From Anaerolineae bacterium (GTDB lineage Bacteria > Chloroflexota > Anaerolineae > Promineifilales > Promineifilaceae), in NCBI GenBank assembly GCA_028277515.1, contig JANQGC010000369.1:1-64000 (forward strand): 64,000 nucleotides of DNA, in the 5' to 3' direction. Position 1 is the first letter of the stretch; every line of letters starts with the position of its first letter. Both the position numbers and the translations under genes were made by a program. Shown in pieces: positions 26,448 through 34,881 of the stretch. Below the pieces are notes generated by a model, which was not told where the DNA came from, did not search any database, and saw only the letters and a list, made by a program, of their open reading frames with translations.

Positions 26448-28226
26448 TTATTTATGTTCCGGCTCTGGTACGAAAGGTCCAGGCGTGGTATCGAAACGAT
26501 AAAATTCAGTCACCGGGCTGTTGAGTTCAGAATCCGGCAAATGGTCAGCGTTCAGCAAGCTCATATAAATGAACTGAGTCAAACGCTGTTGCTTCAACTG
26601 TTGCCCCCATAGAATTGGAGCCAACCCCTTCCATCGTTCCTGCAAGAAATCTTGCATCAATAAATTGGGATTAAGTAATTCTTTCGACCTTTCATTGCCA
26701 TTTTCCGCCTGCCGCTCCTGGCTGCTATGGCCTTCTAAATTATGGGCAGGGGATTGCAAGTAAGCGGTATTCCATTGTGCTGATGCCCCGGCAGAATCAC
26801 GCATATCTGCCTGCCATCCGGCATGAAATAATTCATGCAGAATGCCCACAGCTCTGTAAGTGCAAAATCCACCCTGGCAAGGTCCCATGCCAAGCCGAAC
26901 ATCACGACGCAAATCATCCAGGGTAATGGTCGGGTTTTGTTGCGCCGCGTTTTCCAACATGGAGCGCGTGACTAATTCACATTCACACACCAAATCGCCC
27001 TGCAAATTTTTTTCTTCAATTTCTTTCAACCGGTGTCCAACCCAATAATGCCCCTGGTCAACCCCAGGCACTGGCGTCTCGGCCGTCAAGCAGGGTCGTT
27101 CTGTCCCCAGCTTTTCACATACTTTATCTACAGTTGCTTCGGCCATCAGCCGGAAGGTTGTCCATTTACCACCGGTGATACTCAAGAAACCATCAATACC
27201 CTCACGTTCCGAGTGGTCTAATAACGCCAATTTCCGGGTCACATCACGGCCGCCGGCCCCTTCATACGTTTCCTGAAATAAAGGTCGTACGCCGGCCCAT
27301 GCCCGCAGCACACGAGCATCTTTAAATCCGGGAACCATTTTCTCCCCTTCATCCATCATCTTTTTGACTTCCCAGGGTTCAATGCGTAGATGATCGGGAT
27401 CGGTAACGTTAATTGAGGTTGTGCCGATGACACAAACGGTGTGGCTGGGGACCAGGATATCGCCATCCGAGGGCATTTTACAGCGGTTGATGACGGTATT
27501 GACCAAACGGTGAGCCATCGCCACCATTGTTCCCTTGGCAGGCATAATCAGGACATCAGCGCCGGCCATCTCGGCCACAACTCCCGTCCAGGCTCCAGCG
27601 GCGTTGACCACGATATCAGCAAATATCTCGGTATCTTCGCCCGTGGCCGCATTATGCACTTTCGCCCCTACAACCCGGCGGTCCCCTTCTCCACCTTCCA
27701 CAATGAGTCCGGCCACTTCATGGTAAGTAAGGATTTGAGCGCCCTTTTGGCGTGCGGCTTGAACGGTGGAATGGGCCGCTAAAAAGCTGTCTGCGCTGCC
27801 GTCAGGGACTTCAAATACCCGGCTGATGCGCGGGTTGAGCAGCGGCTCGCGGCGCAGCGCTTCCGCTATGGGGATATCCTGGCAGGGAATGCCGACCGCA
27901 GCGCATCCCGCTTTGAATTTAGCGGGGAATTCTCCCTCATCCTCCGGAATGACGATGAAAAAACCGCTCGTATCTTCAATACAATGGGCATGGGTTTTGC
28001 GCAGAATTTGGTTCTCGGCGATACATTCAGCGGCGCCGTGTGGATCTTTGACGGCGTACCGGCCACCGCTGTGTAGCAATCCATGATAGCGGCCAGTTGT
28101 CCCGTGAGTTAAATCGCGCCGTTCAACCAGAACAACCTTAAACCCGCGTAATGCAGCATCCCAGGCAACGCCCGTACCGGTCGCACCGCCGCCAATGACC
28201 AAGACCTCTGTTTGAATTTTGTGCAT
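26448..28226 (-). CDS. glpA: Anaerobic glycerol-3-phosphate dehydrogenase subunit A
   Basis: GlpA is the catalytic FAD subunit that oxidises glycerol 3-phosphate to dihydroxyacetone phosphate. The N terminus shows VLVIGGGATGTGVAWDAALRG and the conserved RYHGLLHSGGRYA block. A C-terminal BFD-like [2Fe-2S] domain is seen in CECELV with GMGPCQGGFC (about residues 410-455). The 592-residue length is close to the E. coli subunit. It leads glpB and glpC on the same strand. A strong hairpin lies in the gap between glpK and this gene. Confidence 0.95.
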   Translation of the reverse strand: MHKIQTEVLVIGGGATGTGVAWDAALRGFKVVLVERRDLTHGTTGRYHGLLHSGGRYAVKDPHGAAECIAENQILRKTHAHCIEDTSGFFIVIPEDEGEFPAKFKAGCAAVGIPCQDIPIAEALRREPLLNPRISRVFEVPDGSADSFLAAHSTVQAARQKGAQILTYHEVAGLIVEGGEGDRRVVGAKVHNAATGEDTEIFADIVVNAAGAWTGVVAEMAGADVLIMPAKGTMVAMAHRLVNTVINRCKMPSDGDILVPSHTVCVIGTTSINVTDPDHLRIEPWEVKKMMDEGEKMVPGFKDARVLRAWAGVRPLFQETYEGAGGRDVTRKLALLDHSEREGIDGFLSITGGKWTTFRLMAEATVDKVCEKLGTERPCLTAETPVPGVDQGHYWVGHRLKEIEEKNLQGDLVCECELVTRSMLENAAQQNPTITLDDLRRDVRLGMGPCQGGFCTYRAVGILHELFHAGWQADMRDSAGASAQWNTAYLQSPAHNLEGHSSQERQAENGNERSKELLNPNLLMQDFLQERWKGLAPILWGQQLKQQRLTQFIYMSLLNADHLPDSELNSPVTEFYRFDTTPGPFVPEPEHK

Positions 28227-28269
28227 ATAACCCTCACTTAATCAGTGATTGCAAATCCCTTACACCAAA

Positions 28270-28303
28270 CCGCCGACCGCCTGCTCTTTAAGGCGATCGG
28301 CGG
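28270..28303 (-). terminator. Intercistronic hairpin between glpK and glpA
   Basis: A 13-bp GC-rich stem (AGGCGGTCGGCGG and CCGCCGATCGCCT on the minus strand) is complete in the minus-strand RNA if one G-U pair is allowed, and not on the plus strand. There is no T run, so RNA stability or processing is more likely than termination. Confidence 0.55.
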
Positions 28304-28345
28304 CACCTATAATTCTAAATCCCTAATTTCCTTCTGTTAAAAGTA

Positions 28346-29851
28346 TTAATCTTCCTCCACCCAATCAAAGGTCCTGGTCACAGCTTTCTTCCACTCAGCA
28401 TACAGTTCAGTGCTGGCATTGCTATCCGGGTCGGGTTCCCAGGTTTTGTCCATACCCCAATTCTTGCGCATATCATCCGTGTTTTTCCAGAACCCAACGG
28501 CTAACCCTGCCGCGTAAGCCGCACCAAGCGCCGTTGTTTCCGCAACCTTGGGACGCACGACCGGTACATCAAGCACATCAGCCTGGAACTCCATCAGCAA
28601 TTCATTGAAGACCATGCCGCCATCAACCTTAAGAGCCGTAAGTTCAACACCGGAATCTTTATTCATCGCATCCAACACTTCCCTGGTCTGGTAAGCGGTC
28701 GCTTCCAAAGTTGCCCGGGCGAAATGACCCTTGTTGACGTATCGGGTCATGCCGACAATGGCACCTCGAGCATCTGAACGCCAGTAGGGGGCGAAAAGTC
28801 CGGAGAAGGCCGGTACAAAGTAAATGCCGCCATTGTCATCAACGGTCTTGGCCAAATCCTCCACTTCCGGCGCTGATTGAATAAGATTCAAATTGTCGCG
28901 CAGCCACTGGACGAGCGCTCCGGTGATTGCGATTGATCCTTCCAGGGCATAAACGGCTGGCTTGTCGCCAAACTTATAGCAAAGCGTGGTTAACAACCCG
29001 CTTTCAGACGGCACAATCTTTTCGCCGGTGTTCATGATCATGAAGCAGCCGGTCCCGTATGTATTTTTGGCTTCTCCGGGGCTGAAGCAAGCCTGGCCTA
29101 CGGTAGCTGCTTGCTGATCGCCGAGATCGCCGCATACGGGGATTTCGCCGCCAAATGGACCATCGGCCGCGGTGCTGCCCCAGGTGTCGGGATCGCTGGA
29201 GGGCACAATCTTGGGCAGCATCTGCCTGGGAATGCCCATGATGCTTAGAATCTCATCATCCCAATCCAGGGTTTTTAGATCCATGAGCATGGTGCGGCTG
29301 GCATTCGTCACATCGGTCACGTGAGAACCTCCGGTGAGATTCCAGATCACCCAGGTGTCAATATTGCCGAAGATGGCATCCCCTCTTTGCGCCGCTTCGC
29401 GAAGCCCATCAACATTATCCAGCATCCATTTTACTTTGGGACCGGAGAAGTAGGTGGCCAAAGGAAGGCCGACCTTTTCGCGAAAACGATCCTGGCCACC
29501 ATCTTTAGCCAGGGCGTTGCAAATTTTGTCTGTTCGCGTATCCTGCCAGACGATGGCATTGTGATACGGTTTGCCTGTATTTTTATCCCAAACAACTGTC
29601 GTCTCACGTTGATTGGTGATACCGACGGCAGCGATATCGGAAGCTGTCGCCCCTGCCTTTTCCATCGCTCCTTTGATAACGTCTTGGGTTCGATCCCAAA
29701 TCTCTATGGGATCATGTTCCACCCATCCCGCTTTGGGATAAATTTGTTCATGTTCTAATTGATGCACGCCAACCGGTTCGCCGGCGTGATTAAAAATCAT
29801 ACATCGTGTGCTTGTTGTACCTTGATCGACTGCTGCTACATATTTTGCCAT
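28346..29851 (-). CDS. glpK: Glycerol kinase
   Basis: The enzyme phosphorylates glycerol with ATP to glycerol 3-phosphate. The 501-residue FGGY-family protein has [15 protein letters not shown] at the N terminus, [26 protein letters not shown], and the ATPase segment [19 protein letters not shown] with the [13 protein letters not shown] loop. Length and motifs match GlpK across its whole span. It stands between dhaL and glpA. Its product is the substrate of GlpABC encoded just downstream. Confidence 0.97.
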   Translation of the reverse strand: MAKYVAAVDQGTTSTRCMIFNHAGEPVGVHQLEHEQIYPKAGWVEHDPIEIWDRTQDVIKGAMEKAGATASDIAAVGITNQRETTVVWDKNTGKPYHNAIVWQDTRTDKICNALAKDGGQDRFREKVGLPLATYFSGPKVKWMLDNVDGLREAAQRGDAIFGNIDTWVIWNLTGGSHVTDVTNASRTMLMDLKTLDWDDEILSIMGIPRQMLPKIVPSSDPDTWGSTAADGPFGGEIPVCGDLGDQQAATVGQACFSPGEAKNTYGTGCFMIMNTGEKIVPSESGLLTTLCYKFGDKPAVYALEGSIAITGALVQWLRDNLNLIQSAPEVEDLAKTVDDNGGIYFVPAFSGLFAPYWRSDARGAIVGMTRYVNKGHFARATLEATAYQTREVLDAMNKDSGVELTALKVDGGMVFNELLMEFQADVLDVPVVRPKVAETTALGAAYAAGLAVGFWKNTDDMRKNWGMDKTWEPDPDSNASTELYAEWKKAVTRTFDWVEED

Positions 29852-29883
29852 TTTATGTTAGCTCCTTTTTATGGAAAATGTGG

Positions 29884-29904
29884 AGCGGGCGTTGCCGCCC
29901 GCTT
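29884..29904. terminator. Intercistronic hairpin between dhaL and glpK
   Basis: AGCGGGC and GCCCGCT surround a short loop. A TTTT run follows only on the plus strand, where no gene ends, so on the glp transcript it is a stable stem without a clear terminator tail. Confidence 0.45.
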
Positions 29905-29909
29905 TTCCG

Positions 29910-30545
29910 TTAATCAGATTCAATTGACTCCAACAGCGCATTTAAGATGAGATAAGATGAAGTGGCGCCCGGATCTTGATGGCCAATACTGCGCTCACCA
30001 AGATAGCTGGCCCGCCCTTTTCGAGCCTGTAAAGGAATGGTATCTTTCATTCCTTGCTCTCCAGCGGCCACGGCCGCGCGCATCGCCACCACTATATCAT
30101 CGTTTTCACTCAGAGCCGCATTTAGAGCTTCAAGAGCGGGTGCCCAGGTATCAAACATCGTCTTATCATTGCGTTCGGCCCGGCCACGCTGCACAATACC
30201 ATCTACACCCGCTTGCAACATCGCGCTAAATTCTTCGCTGTCCAGTTCCTCTCTGGCAGCCACAGCCATGCCGCTGCGCAAATAAAAAGTGCCATAAAGT
30301 GGTCCCGAAGCACCTCCAACACTGGAAATCAGGGTCATCCCAACCGTTTTGAGGATATTGCCAATATCCTTATCAGCGACACTAGGCAGCTTCTCCATCA
30401 CTTTGCGGAACCCCCGATCCATGTTAATGCCGTGGTCGGCATCACCAATGGCCGAGTCTAATTCAGTTAAATATTCTTTGTTCTCTTTGAGAACACCGGC
30501 CGTTTTCTCCAGCCAAAGAACAATTTGGTCTCTTTTTACACTCAT
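29910..30545 (-). CDS. dhaL: PTS-dependent dihydroxyacetone kinase, ADP-binding subunit DhaL
   Basis: DhaL holds an ADP cofactor that is rephosphorylated by DhaM and hands phosphate to dihydroxyacetone on DhaK. The 211-residue protein has the ADP/Mg motif GDADHGINMDRGF (about residues 32-44), SSVGGASGPLYGTF, and the C-terminal RKGRASYLGERSIGHQDPGA block. All are conserved in DhaL. The length is typical. It directly follows dhaK on the same strand, with a hairpin between. Confidence 0.96.
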   Translation of the reverse strand: MSVKRDQIVLWLEKTAGVLKENKEYLTELDSAIGDADHGINMDRGFRKVMEKLPSVADKDIGNILKTVGMTLISSVGGASGPLYGTFYLRSGMAVAAREELDSEEFSAMLQAGVDGIVQRGRAERNDKTMFDTWAPALEALNAALSENDDIVVAMRAAVAAGEQGMKDTIPLQARKGRASYLGERSIGHQDPGATSSYLILNALLESIESD

Positions 30546-30565
30546 AATGATCGGCTCTCAATTAA

Positions 30566-30598
30566 AATAGCCGGCATATGGTTACTATGCCGGCTATT
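30566..30598 (-). terminator. Perfect 13-bp hairpin between dhaK and dhaL
   Basis: AATAGCCGGCATA and TATGCCGGCTATT are separated by 7 nt. On the minus strand a short T-rich tail (TATTTTAATT) follows, so partial termination or 3' end stabilisation is possible between the two genes. Confidence 0.65.
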
Positions 30599-30605
30599 CA
30601 TTCCA

Positions 30606-31679
30606 TTACACACCCCAGCGTAAGCCTGGGGTATTGACCGGATCATCCCAGAATTTCAGGATCTCCTCATCTGCTTTAAGTAATGTAATCGACATCCCCT
30701 GCATTTCCAAAGAGGTGATGTAGGGGCCAATTAAATTCCTGGCGATGGTAATGCCACGCGCGTCACAAATTTCTTTCAATTTACGATAAACGGCGTAAAG
30801 TTCAGATACAGGTGTGCCACCCATGCTGTTGACAAAAGCAATCACCTGGTCACCTTCAGCAAAGGGTTCATCGGTCAGTTCCTTTTCTTCCCACACGTCA
30901 TTCTCGCGATCCCATTCACGGACGGTGCGTGAGTAGGCGGCATCATCCAGGATCTCGTCAGCCATCATTTGGGTGACTTCATCGGCCGTCACCATATCCA
31001 TGCGCTTTTGGCCCGGCTCGCCATGAATGCCGATGCCAATTTCCATTTCATTGTCACCGAGTTCAAACGTGGGTTTGCCGGCAGCCGGAACCGTGCAGGA
31101 GGTGATAGCCATGCCCATTGAGCGGCCGTTTTGGTTTACCTTACGGCACAAGTCGGCACATTGATCCAGATCATATCCGGCTTCAGCGGCCGCCCCAACG
31201 ATCTTCTCGGCCAAAACAGTCGTTCCGACACCGCGACGCCCGGCCGTATAAAGACTATCCTTCACTGCGACATCATCATCAATCAGGATGCTTTGTACCT
31301 TCATGCCGTCAGCATGGGCGAGCTCGGCGGCCGTCTCGAAGTTTAAGACGTCACCGGTATAGTTCTTAACGATAAAGAGAACGCCGGCTCCGCCGTCAAC
31401 AACCTTGGCTGCCTCATACATCTGATCCGGGGTCGGCGAGGTAAATACTTCACCTGGGCAAGCCCCGTCAAGCATGCCCATACCCACGAAACCACCATGC
31501 ATCGGTTCATGTCCACTGCCACCACCGGAGACAAGCGCCACCTTACCCTCAACAGGGGCATCGGCGCGGTACACATAGTAAGGCTCAAAATTAACTTTCA
31601 GAGCATCCGGGTGAGCCACAGCCATCCCCTGGAGCTGCTCTTTAACGACATCGTCAACATCATTAATCAGTTTTTTCAT
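30606..31679 (-). CDS. dhaK: PTS-dependent dihydroxyacetone kinase, dihydroxyacetone-binding subunit DhaK
   Basis: DhaK binds dihydroxyacetone covalently through a histidine. The 357-residue protein has [17 protein letters not shown] (about residues 50-66), the catalytic histidine in [12 protein letters not shown], and a C-terminal [13 protein letters not shown] block. The length and motifs match the family. The ATG is preceded by an AGGCG-like site. It opens the dhaK-dhaL-glpK-glpABC run. A 130-bp repeat lies in the gap upstream, between it and glpF. Confidence 0.96.
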   Translation of the reverse strand: MKKLINDVDDVVKEQLQGMAVAHPDALKVNFEPYYVYRADAPVEGKVALVSGGGSGHEPMHGGFVGMGMLDGACPGEVFTSPTPDQMYEAAKVVDGGAGVLFIVKNYTGDVLNFETAAELAHADGMKVQSILIDDDVAVKDSLYTAGRRGVGTTVLAEKIVGAAAEAGYDLDQCADLCRKVNQNGRSMGMAITSCTVPAAGKPTFELGDNEMEIGIGIHGEPGQKRMDMVTADEVTQMMADEILDDAAYSRTVREWDRENDVWEEKELTDEPFAEGDQVIAFVNSMGGTPVSELYAVYRKLKEICDARGITIARNLIGPYITSLEMQGMSITLLKADEEILKFWDDPVNTPGLRWGV

Positions 31680-31799
31680 TGTTTTTATTTCGCCTTTAAG
31701 CTCAGCCCAACATCATAACCAGACCATTAGAAAACTGAGCTTGAATCAAATTTTGCTTACGTAGTTTTGCCTTTCGAGTAATTACTAAACTGTCAGCTA

Positions 31800-31929
31800 G
31801 TAACCCGACACTTTTACAAAGAGAAAATTTATTGGACGCTGATTCACGCTGACAACGCTGAATTTTTTATTTTTATCGGCGTGAATCCGCTCTTGTCTGC
31901 GTCCTATTTCTAACTGTCAGGTAACTAGA
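31800..31929. repeat. Dispersed 120-130 bp repeat, copy 1
   Basis: This copy begins GTAACCCGACAC and ends TGTCAGGTAACTAGA. It contains GGACGCTGAT near one side and CTGCGTCCTA near the other, so its interior is an imperfect inverted repeat. It closely matches 39186-39305 in the same orientation. It lies between glpF and dhaK. Confidence 0.8.
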
Positions 31930-31939
31930 ACTGTCAGTA

Positions 31940-32650
31940 CTAAAATGCTAAGATTAATAAACCGGCGATGATGCCGCCGATAATTGGACCAACAACCGGT
32001 ATCCAGGCGTAACCCCAATCGGAACCACCTTTACCGTGAATAGGCAGGATAGCATGGGCAATTCGCGGTCCTAGATCACGCGCCGGGTTAATGGCATATC
32101 CCGTGGGGCCGCCAAGAGAGAGGCCAATGCCCCAAACCAGCGCACCAACGAGGAACGGACCTAAGGCATCTGCGACATTACCAAAGAATATCGCCCATAC
32201 ACCAAAGACCAGCACGAAAGTGCCAATGATCTCGGTGATGTTGTTCCACACAACGTTGCGGATCGCTGGCGCTGTGCTGAAAACGCCCAACTTCAGGCCG
32301 GGATCTTCTGTTTCTTTCCAATGTGGATAGTAAGCCAGGAAGACAATGATGCCACCGAGGAATGCGCCAATTAATTGAGCGATAATGTATGCGGGTACAT
32401 CAGCCCAGGGGAAATCGCCGGCTACGGCAAAGCCGATAGTGACCGCAGGATTGATGTGCGCCGGTGCACTGCCTGTGGCGATGGATACGAAGACACCCAC
32501 CATAACGGCAAAGGCCCAGCCTGTCGTTATGACGATCCAGCCGGAATTTTCGCCTTTTGATTTTTTCAACAAAACTTCGGCCACAACACCGTCGCCTAGA
32601 ATAATAAGAAACATCGTTCCTAAAAGTTCACCAACAAACGGACTGCTCAT
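31940..32650 (-). CDS. glpF: Glycerol uptake facilitator (MIP/aquaglyceroporin)
   Basis: The channel lets glycerol diffuse across the cytoplasmic membrane. The 236-residue protein has six membrane segments and both MIP motifs: HINPAVTIGFA in the first half and AINPARDLGPR in the second. The Asp after NPAR is typical of glycerol-conducting members. An AGGAG site lies just before the ATG. It is the first gene of the glycerol block, and the kinases and dehydrogenases follow on the same strand. Confidence 0.94.
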   Translation of the reverse strand: MSSPFVGELLGTMFLIILGDGVVAEVLLKKSKGENSGWIVITTGWAFAVMVGVFVSIATGSAPAHINPAVTIGFAVAGDFPWADVPAYIIAQLIGAFLGGIIVFLAYYPHWKETEDPGLKLGVFSTAPAIRNVVWNNITEIIGTFVLVFGVWAIFFGNVADALGPFLVGALVWGIGLSLGGPTGYAINPARDLGPRIAHAILPIHGKGGSDWGYAWIPVVGPIIGGIIAGLLILAF

Positions 32651-33211
32651 TTTCCACTCCTTTTATAGTAGATATACTGTTTTTCAATGTTTAAAATAGG
32701 TTTGCTTAAGACTCTATATTTTGCGCTGTGAAGTCGCAGGTATTGTGGTTCAATCAATAGGACTTCTCCTTTCCCTCGTTTATAACTTTAAGAACTCCCA
32801 GTTTTTGACACTCGTTTCTCTCAAGACTTTTTTCAAGAATTGACCGGCCCTGATTGTGCAACCATTACAAGCTCACACCCTTTTTGTCGAATGGACACAC
32901 TTTGGATCATACACAATTGTCAGATTGGATAGCAACAAATTGCAAAAATAGTTCCTATATGGAACAACTATTTTTGTTATTCGTTTCACTTTGGAACATT
33001 TCGATTTCGTTTGGTTTTGGCTGGGTTGTATTTGTCACTCTATAAAGATGGTTCCAGTTTTTCTTACTAGTGACAATATGTAAAAAAACAGGATGATTTA
33101 CCCAATTTTCACGTCTGGTTCACGACAACACCATTGGGAGAAGGGTATGCTTAAAGTATCCTTCAATATATATTGCGCTAAGCACATCTGAGGTACGAAA
33201 GGAGCATATAA
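32651..33211. other. AT-rich intergenic region between divergent glpF and SH3 protein
   Basis: No gene is supported here. The gap should hold promoters for glpF (minus) and the SH3 protein (plus), but no convincing consensus pair was found. The clearest structure is an inverted repeat at 32943-32976. An open frame at 32854-33045 has no ribosome binding site and no recognisable product. Confidence 0.6.
32943..32976. repeat. Inverted repeat, possible operator
   Basis: CAAAAATAGTT and AACTATTTTTG form perfect 11-bp arms around a core that itself has TTCC and GGAA. It lies about 300 bp upstream of glpF and could be a regulator site or a weak terminator. Confidence 0.4.
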
Positions 33212-34780
33212 GTGGAAGAGGATCGCAGGGAATTGCATTCAGGTCTAGGCGGCAGCTTAATTGATGCCCAAGACACCTTTATGTTTGGCTGCCCTTACTT
33301 GGGCACACTGGAGGATACGGACACTTCGCTCTCTTTCCCTGCGCAGGCAAATCACTGCTTCCGCACTAAAACGCCGGCGTCTGTCGAGCTTGCCCACCAG
33401 GAAACTTACTGCCTGACCGATATGCACCCCGGTTGTCACATATTTCACCAGACTGTTGCTGAACCGCCCGAGACGAAAAAAAGACAAACAGATGTCAAAT
33501 CTGAAAAGCGCACAGGTCGAGCCAGTATTTACGCCTTGCCTTTAATCCTCATATTGCTCTTCTTAGCTGCCATTCTTTGGTGGCCTGCTCCGGGAACCGT
33601 GTTTGAGGAAGCCATCGCCTTTGGTTCCCAGCTTCGAGGCGAGAATGACAAGGCAGTGAGCAATGATGTTGAATCTGGCGACGATTCAATTGTCTCACCT
33701 GCTTCTGACGCAAGTGAACCATCTATTGTCGAAAATCAGACGGCCGACTCTAACTCTGAAGCAGCATTGGATGATGAGGATGAGCAACCGGCAACGGCCG
33801 AAGAAAATTCGGCCGCAGCGCCACAGACAACCGAGGAGAGCATCGCCCAATCGGGATCATCAGCAGTAGAAACCGTTGAAGAAGACAGCGAAGCAATTCC
33901 CTCCTCAGATATTGAGGAAGCCGTCAATACGGCACAGGAATCCACATCCTCGATCAATAATGAAGATAGTATTGAGATCAAAGAGGCGATCAGCGAAGAG
34001 GGTGTTCAGGAAAGCGTAGTGGGGGCGAGCGCAGAGAACGCAGATGAAGATATCGCTGCTGCCATTATCGAGAGCGCCCCTGAGAATGAAGAAGCCGACG
34101 ACGACGCGGAAAGCTCGGAAGCCGGCGAGGCAAATGAAAATGAAGAAGATAGCGACTTAGCCCTGCTAATCAGCGGATTGCCGGTGCTAAACAACCTGCC
34201 TGCGACGCAAACAACTGCCGTTGATCAACCGGCCGCTGCTGAGACTTCCGCTGGTGTAGTGGCCTTCATTGGACCTGATTCGGACACACCTCTAGCTTTG
34301 CGCGATGAGAATGATATTGAACGCGCTCTGTTCGTTCGCGAATCCCCTTTCTTAACGGCTAAACTGCTGACCATCATCAACCGCAGGCAGCAGGCAACCA
34401 TCTTGGGGCAGGACAGCAGCGGCGCCTGGCTCCAGGTCCGCTTAGAGACCGGCGTCGAGGGTTGGGTCAATGCAAATGCCAGCCAGGCCGCCGTTGATGT
34501 GACGACCTTGCCGGTCGCCGGCGAAGCGGCCGGTCCGGCTGCTCAAGCATTGCCGGCTATTGATGCGAGTTCCTTACCTGTCATGCGTTCAGCCATAGTA
34601 AACACCGGCGCGCTCAACCTGCGCTCCGGTCCCAGCGTGGCTTACGAGCCAATCACTACCCTGAACAAGGGAGAAATCGTCGGGTTGATCGGCCGTCGCG
34701 GCAGCGTTTGGGTCAGAATTCGGCTCGACAGTGGCCTTGAGGGGTGGGTAAACGCCTCGCTTCTGGCACCATTAAGCTAA
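33212..34780 (+). CDS. Membrane protein with N-terminal four-cysteine module and two SH3b domains
   Basis: The 522-residue protein starts with a cysteine module (about residues 27-90). Its four Cys lie in FGCPYLG, NHCFR, TYCLTD and PGCHIF, with the HQ pair before the third. This pattern recurs in Chloroflexota and may bind a metal or cluster. One membrane segment follows (about 110-130), then a long acidic Glu/Ser/Ala linker. Two SH3b domains end the protein (about 375-430 and 463-520: LFVRESPFL..., LNLRSGPSV...). The N terminus should be cytoplasmic and the SH3 domains external. The GTG start has a GGAG site 10 nt upstream. Confidence 0.8.
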   Translation: MEEDRRELHSGLGGSLIDAQDTFMFGCPYLGTLEDTDTSLSFPAQANHCFRTKTPASVELAHQETYCLTDMHPGCHIFHQTVAEPPETKKRQTDVKSEKRTGRASIYALPLILILLFLAAILWWPAPGTVFEEAIAFGSQLRGENDKAVSNDVESGDDSIVSPASDASEPSIVENQTADSNSEAALDDEDEQPATAEENSAAAPQTTEESIAQSGSSAVETVEEDSEAIPSSDIEEAVNTAQESTSSINNEDSIEIKEAISEEGVQESVVGASAENADEDIAAAIIESAPENEEADDDAESSEAGEANENEEDSDLALLISGLPVLNNLPATQTTAVDQPAAAETSAGVVAFIGPDSDTPLALRDENDIERALFVRESPFLTAKLLTIINRRQQATILGQDSSGAWLQVRLETGVEGWVNANASQAAVDVTTLPVAGEAAGPAAQALPAIDASSLPVMRSAIVNTGALNLRSGPSVAYEPITTLNKGEIVGLIGRRGSVWVRIRLDSGLEGWVNASLLAPLS

Positions 34781-34811
34781 TCATCTTCCTGAATCTAATT
34801 GCAACATTATT

Positions 34812-34842
34812 ACGCGATGCCCAGGGCGTCGCGTTTTCTTCT
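34812..34842 (+). terminator. Intrinsic terminator after the SH3 protein gene
   Basis: ACGCGATGCCC pairs with GGGCGTCGCGT (one G-U pair) and is followed by TTTTCTTCT. It separates the SH3 gene from the ABC-F gene. Confidence 0.75.
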
Positions 34843-34867
34843 ATTACGCAAACCACCCCACGTTCAG

Positions 34868-34873
34868 TATAAT
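34868..34873 (+). promoter_or_regulatory. -10 box of a probable leaderless promoter for the ABC-F gene
   Basis: TATAAT ends 8 nt before the ATG, which would make the start codon the first or second transcribed base. No Shine-Dalgarno sequence fits. Confidence 0.55.
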
Positions 34874-34881
34874 TTAGCATC

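Noticed and set aside
32854..33045. 63-codon frame in the glpF upstream gap
   Set aside because: No ribosome site, unusual composition, and it spans an inverted repeat that looks regulatory.
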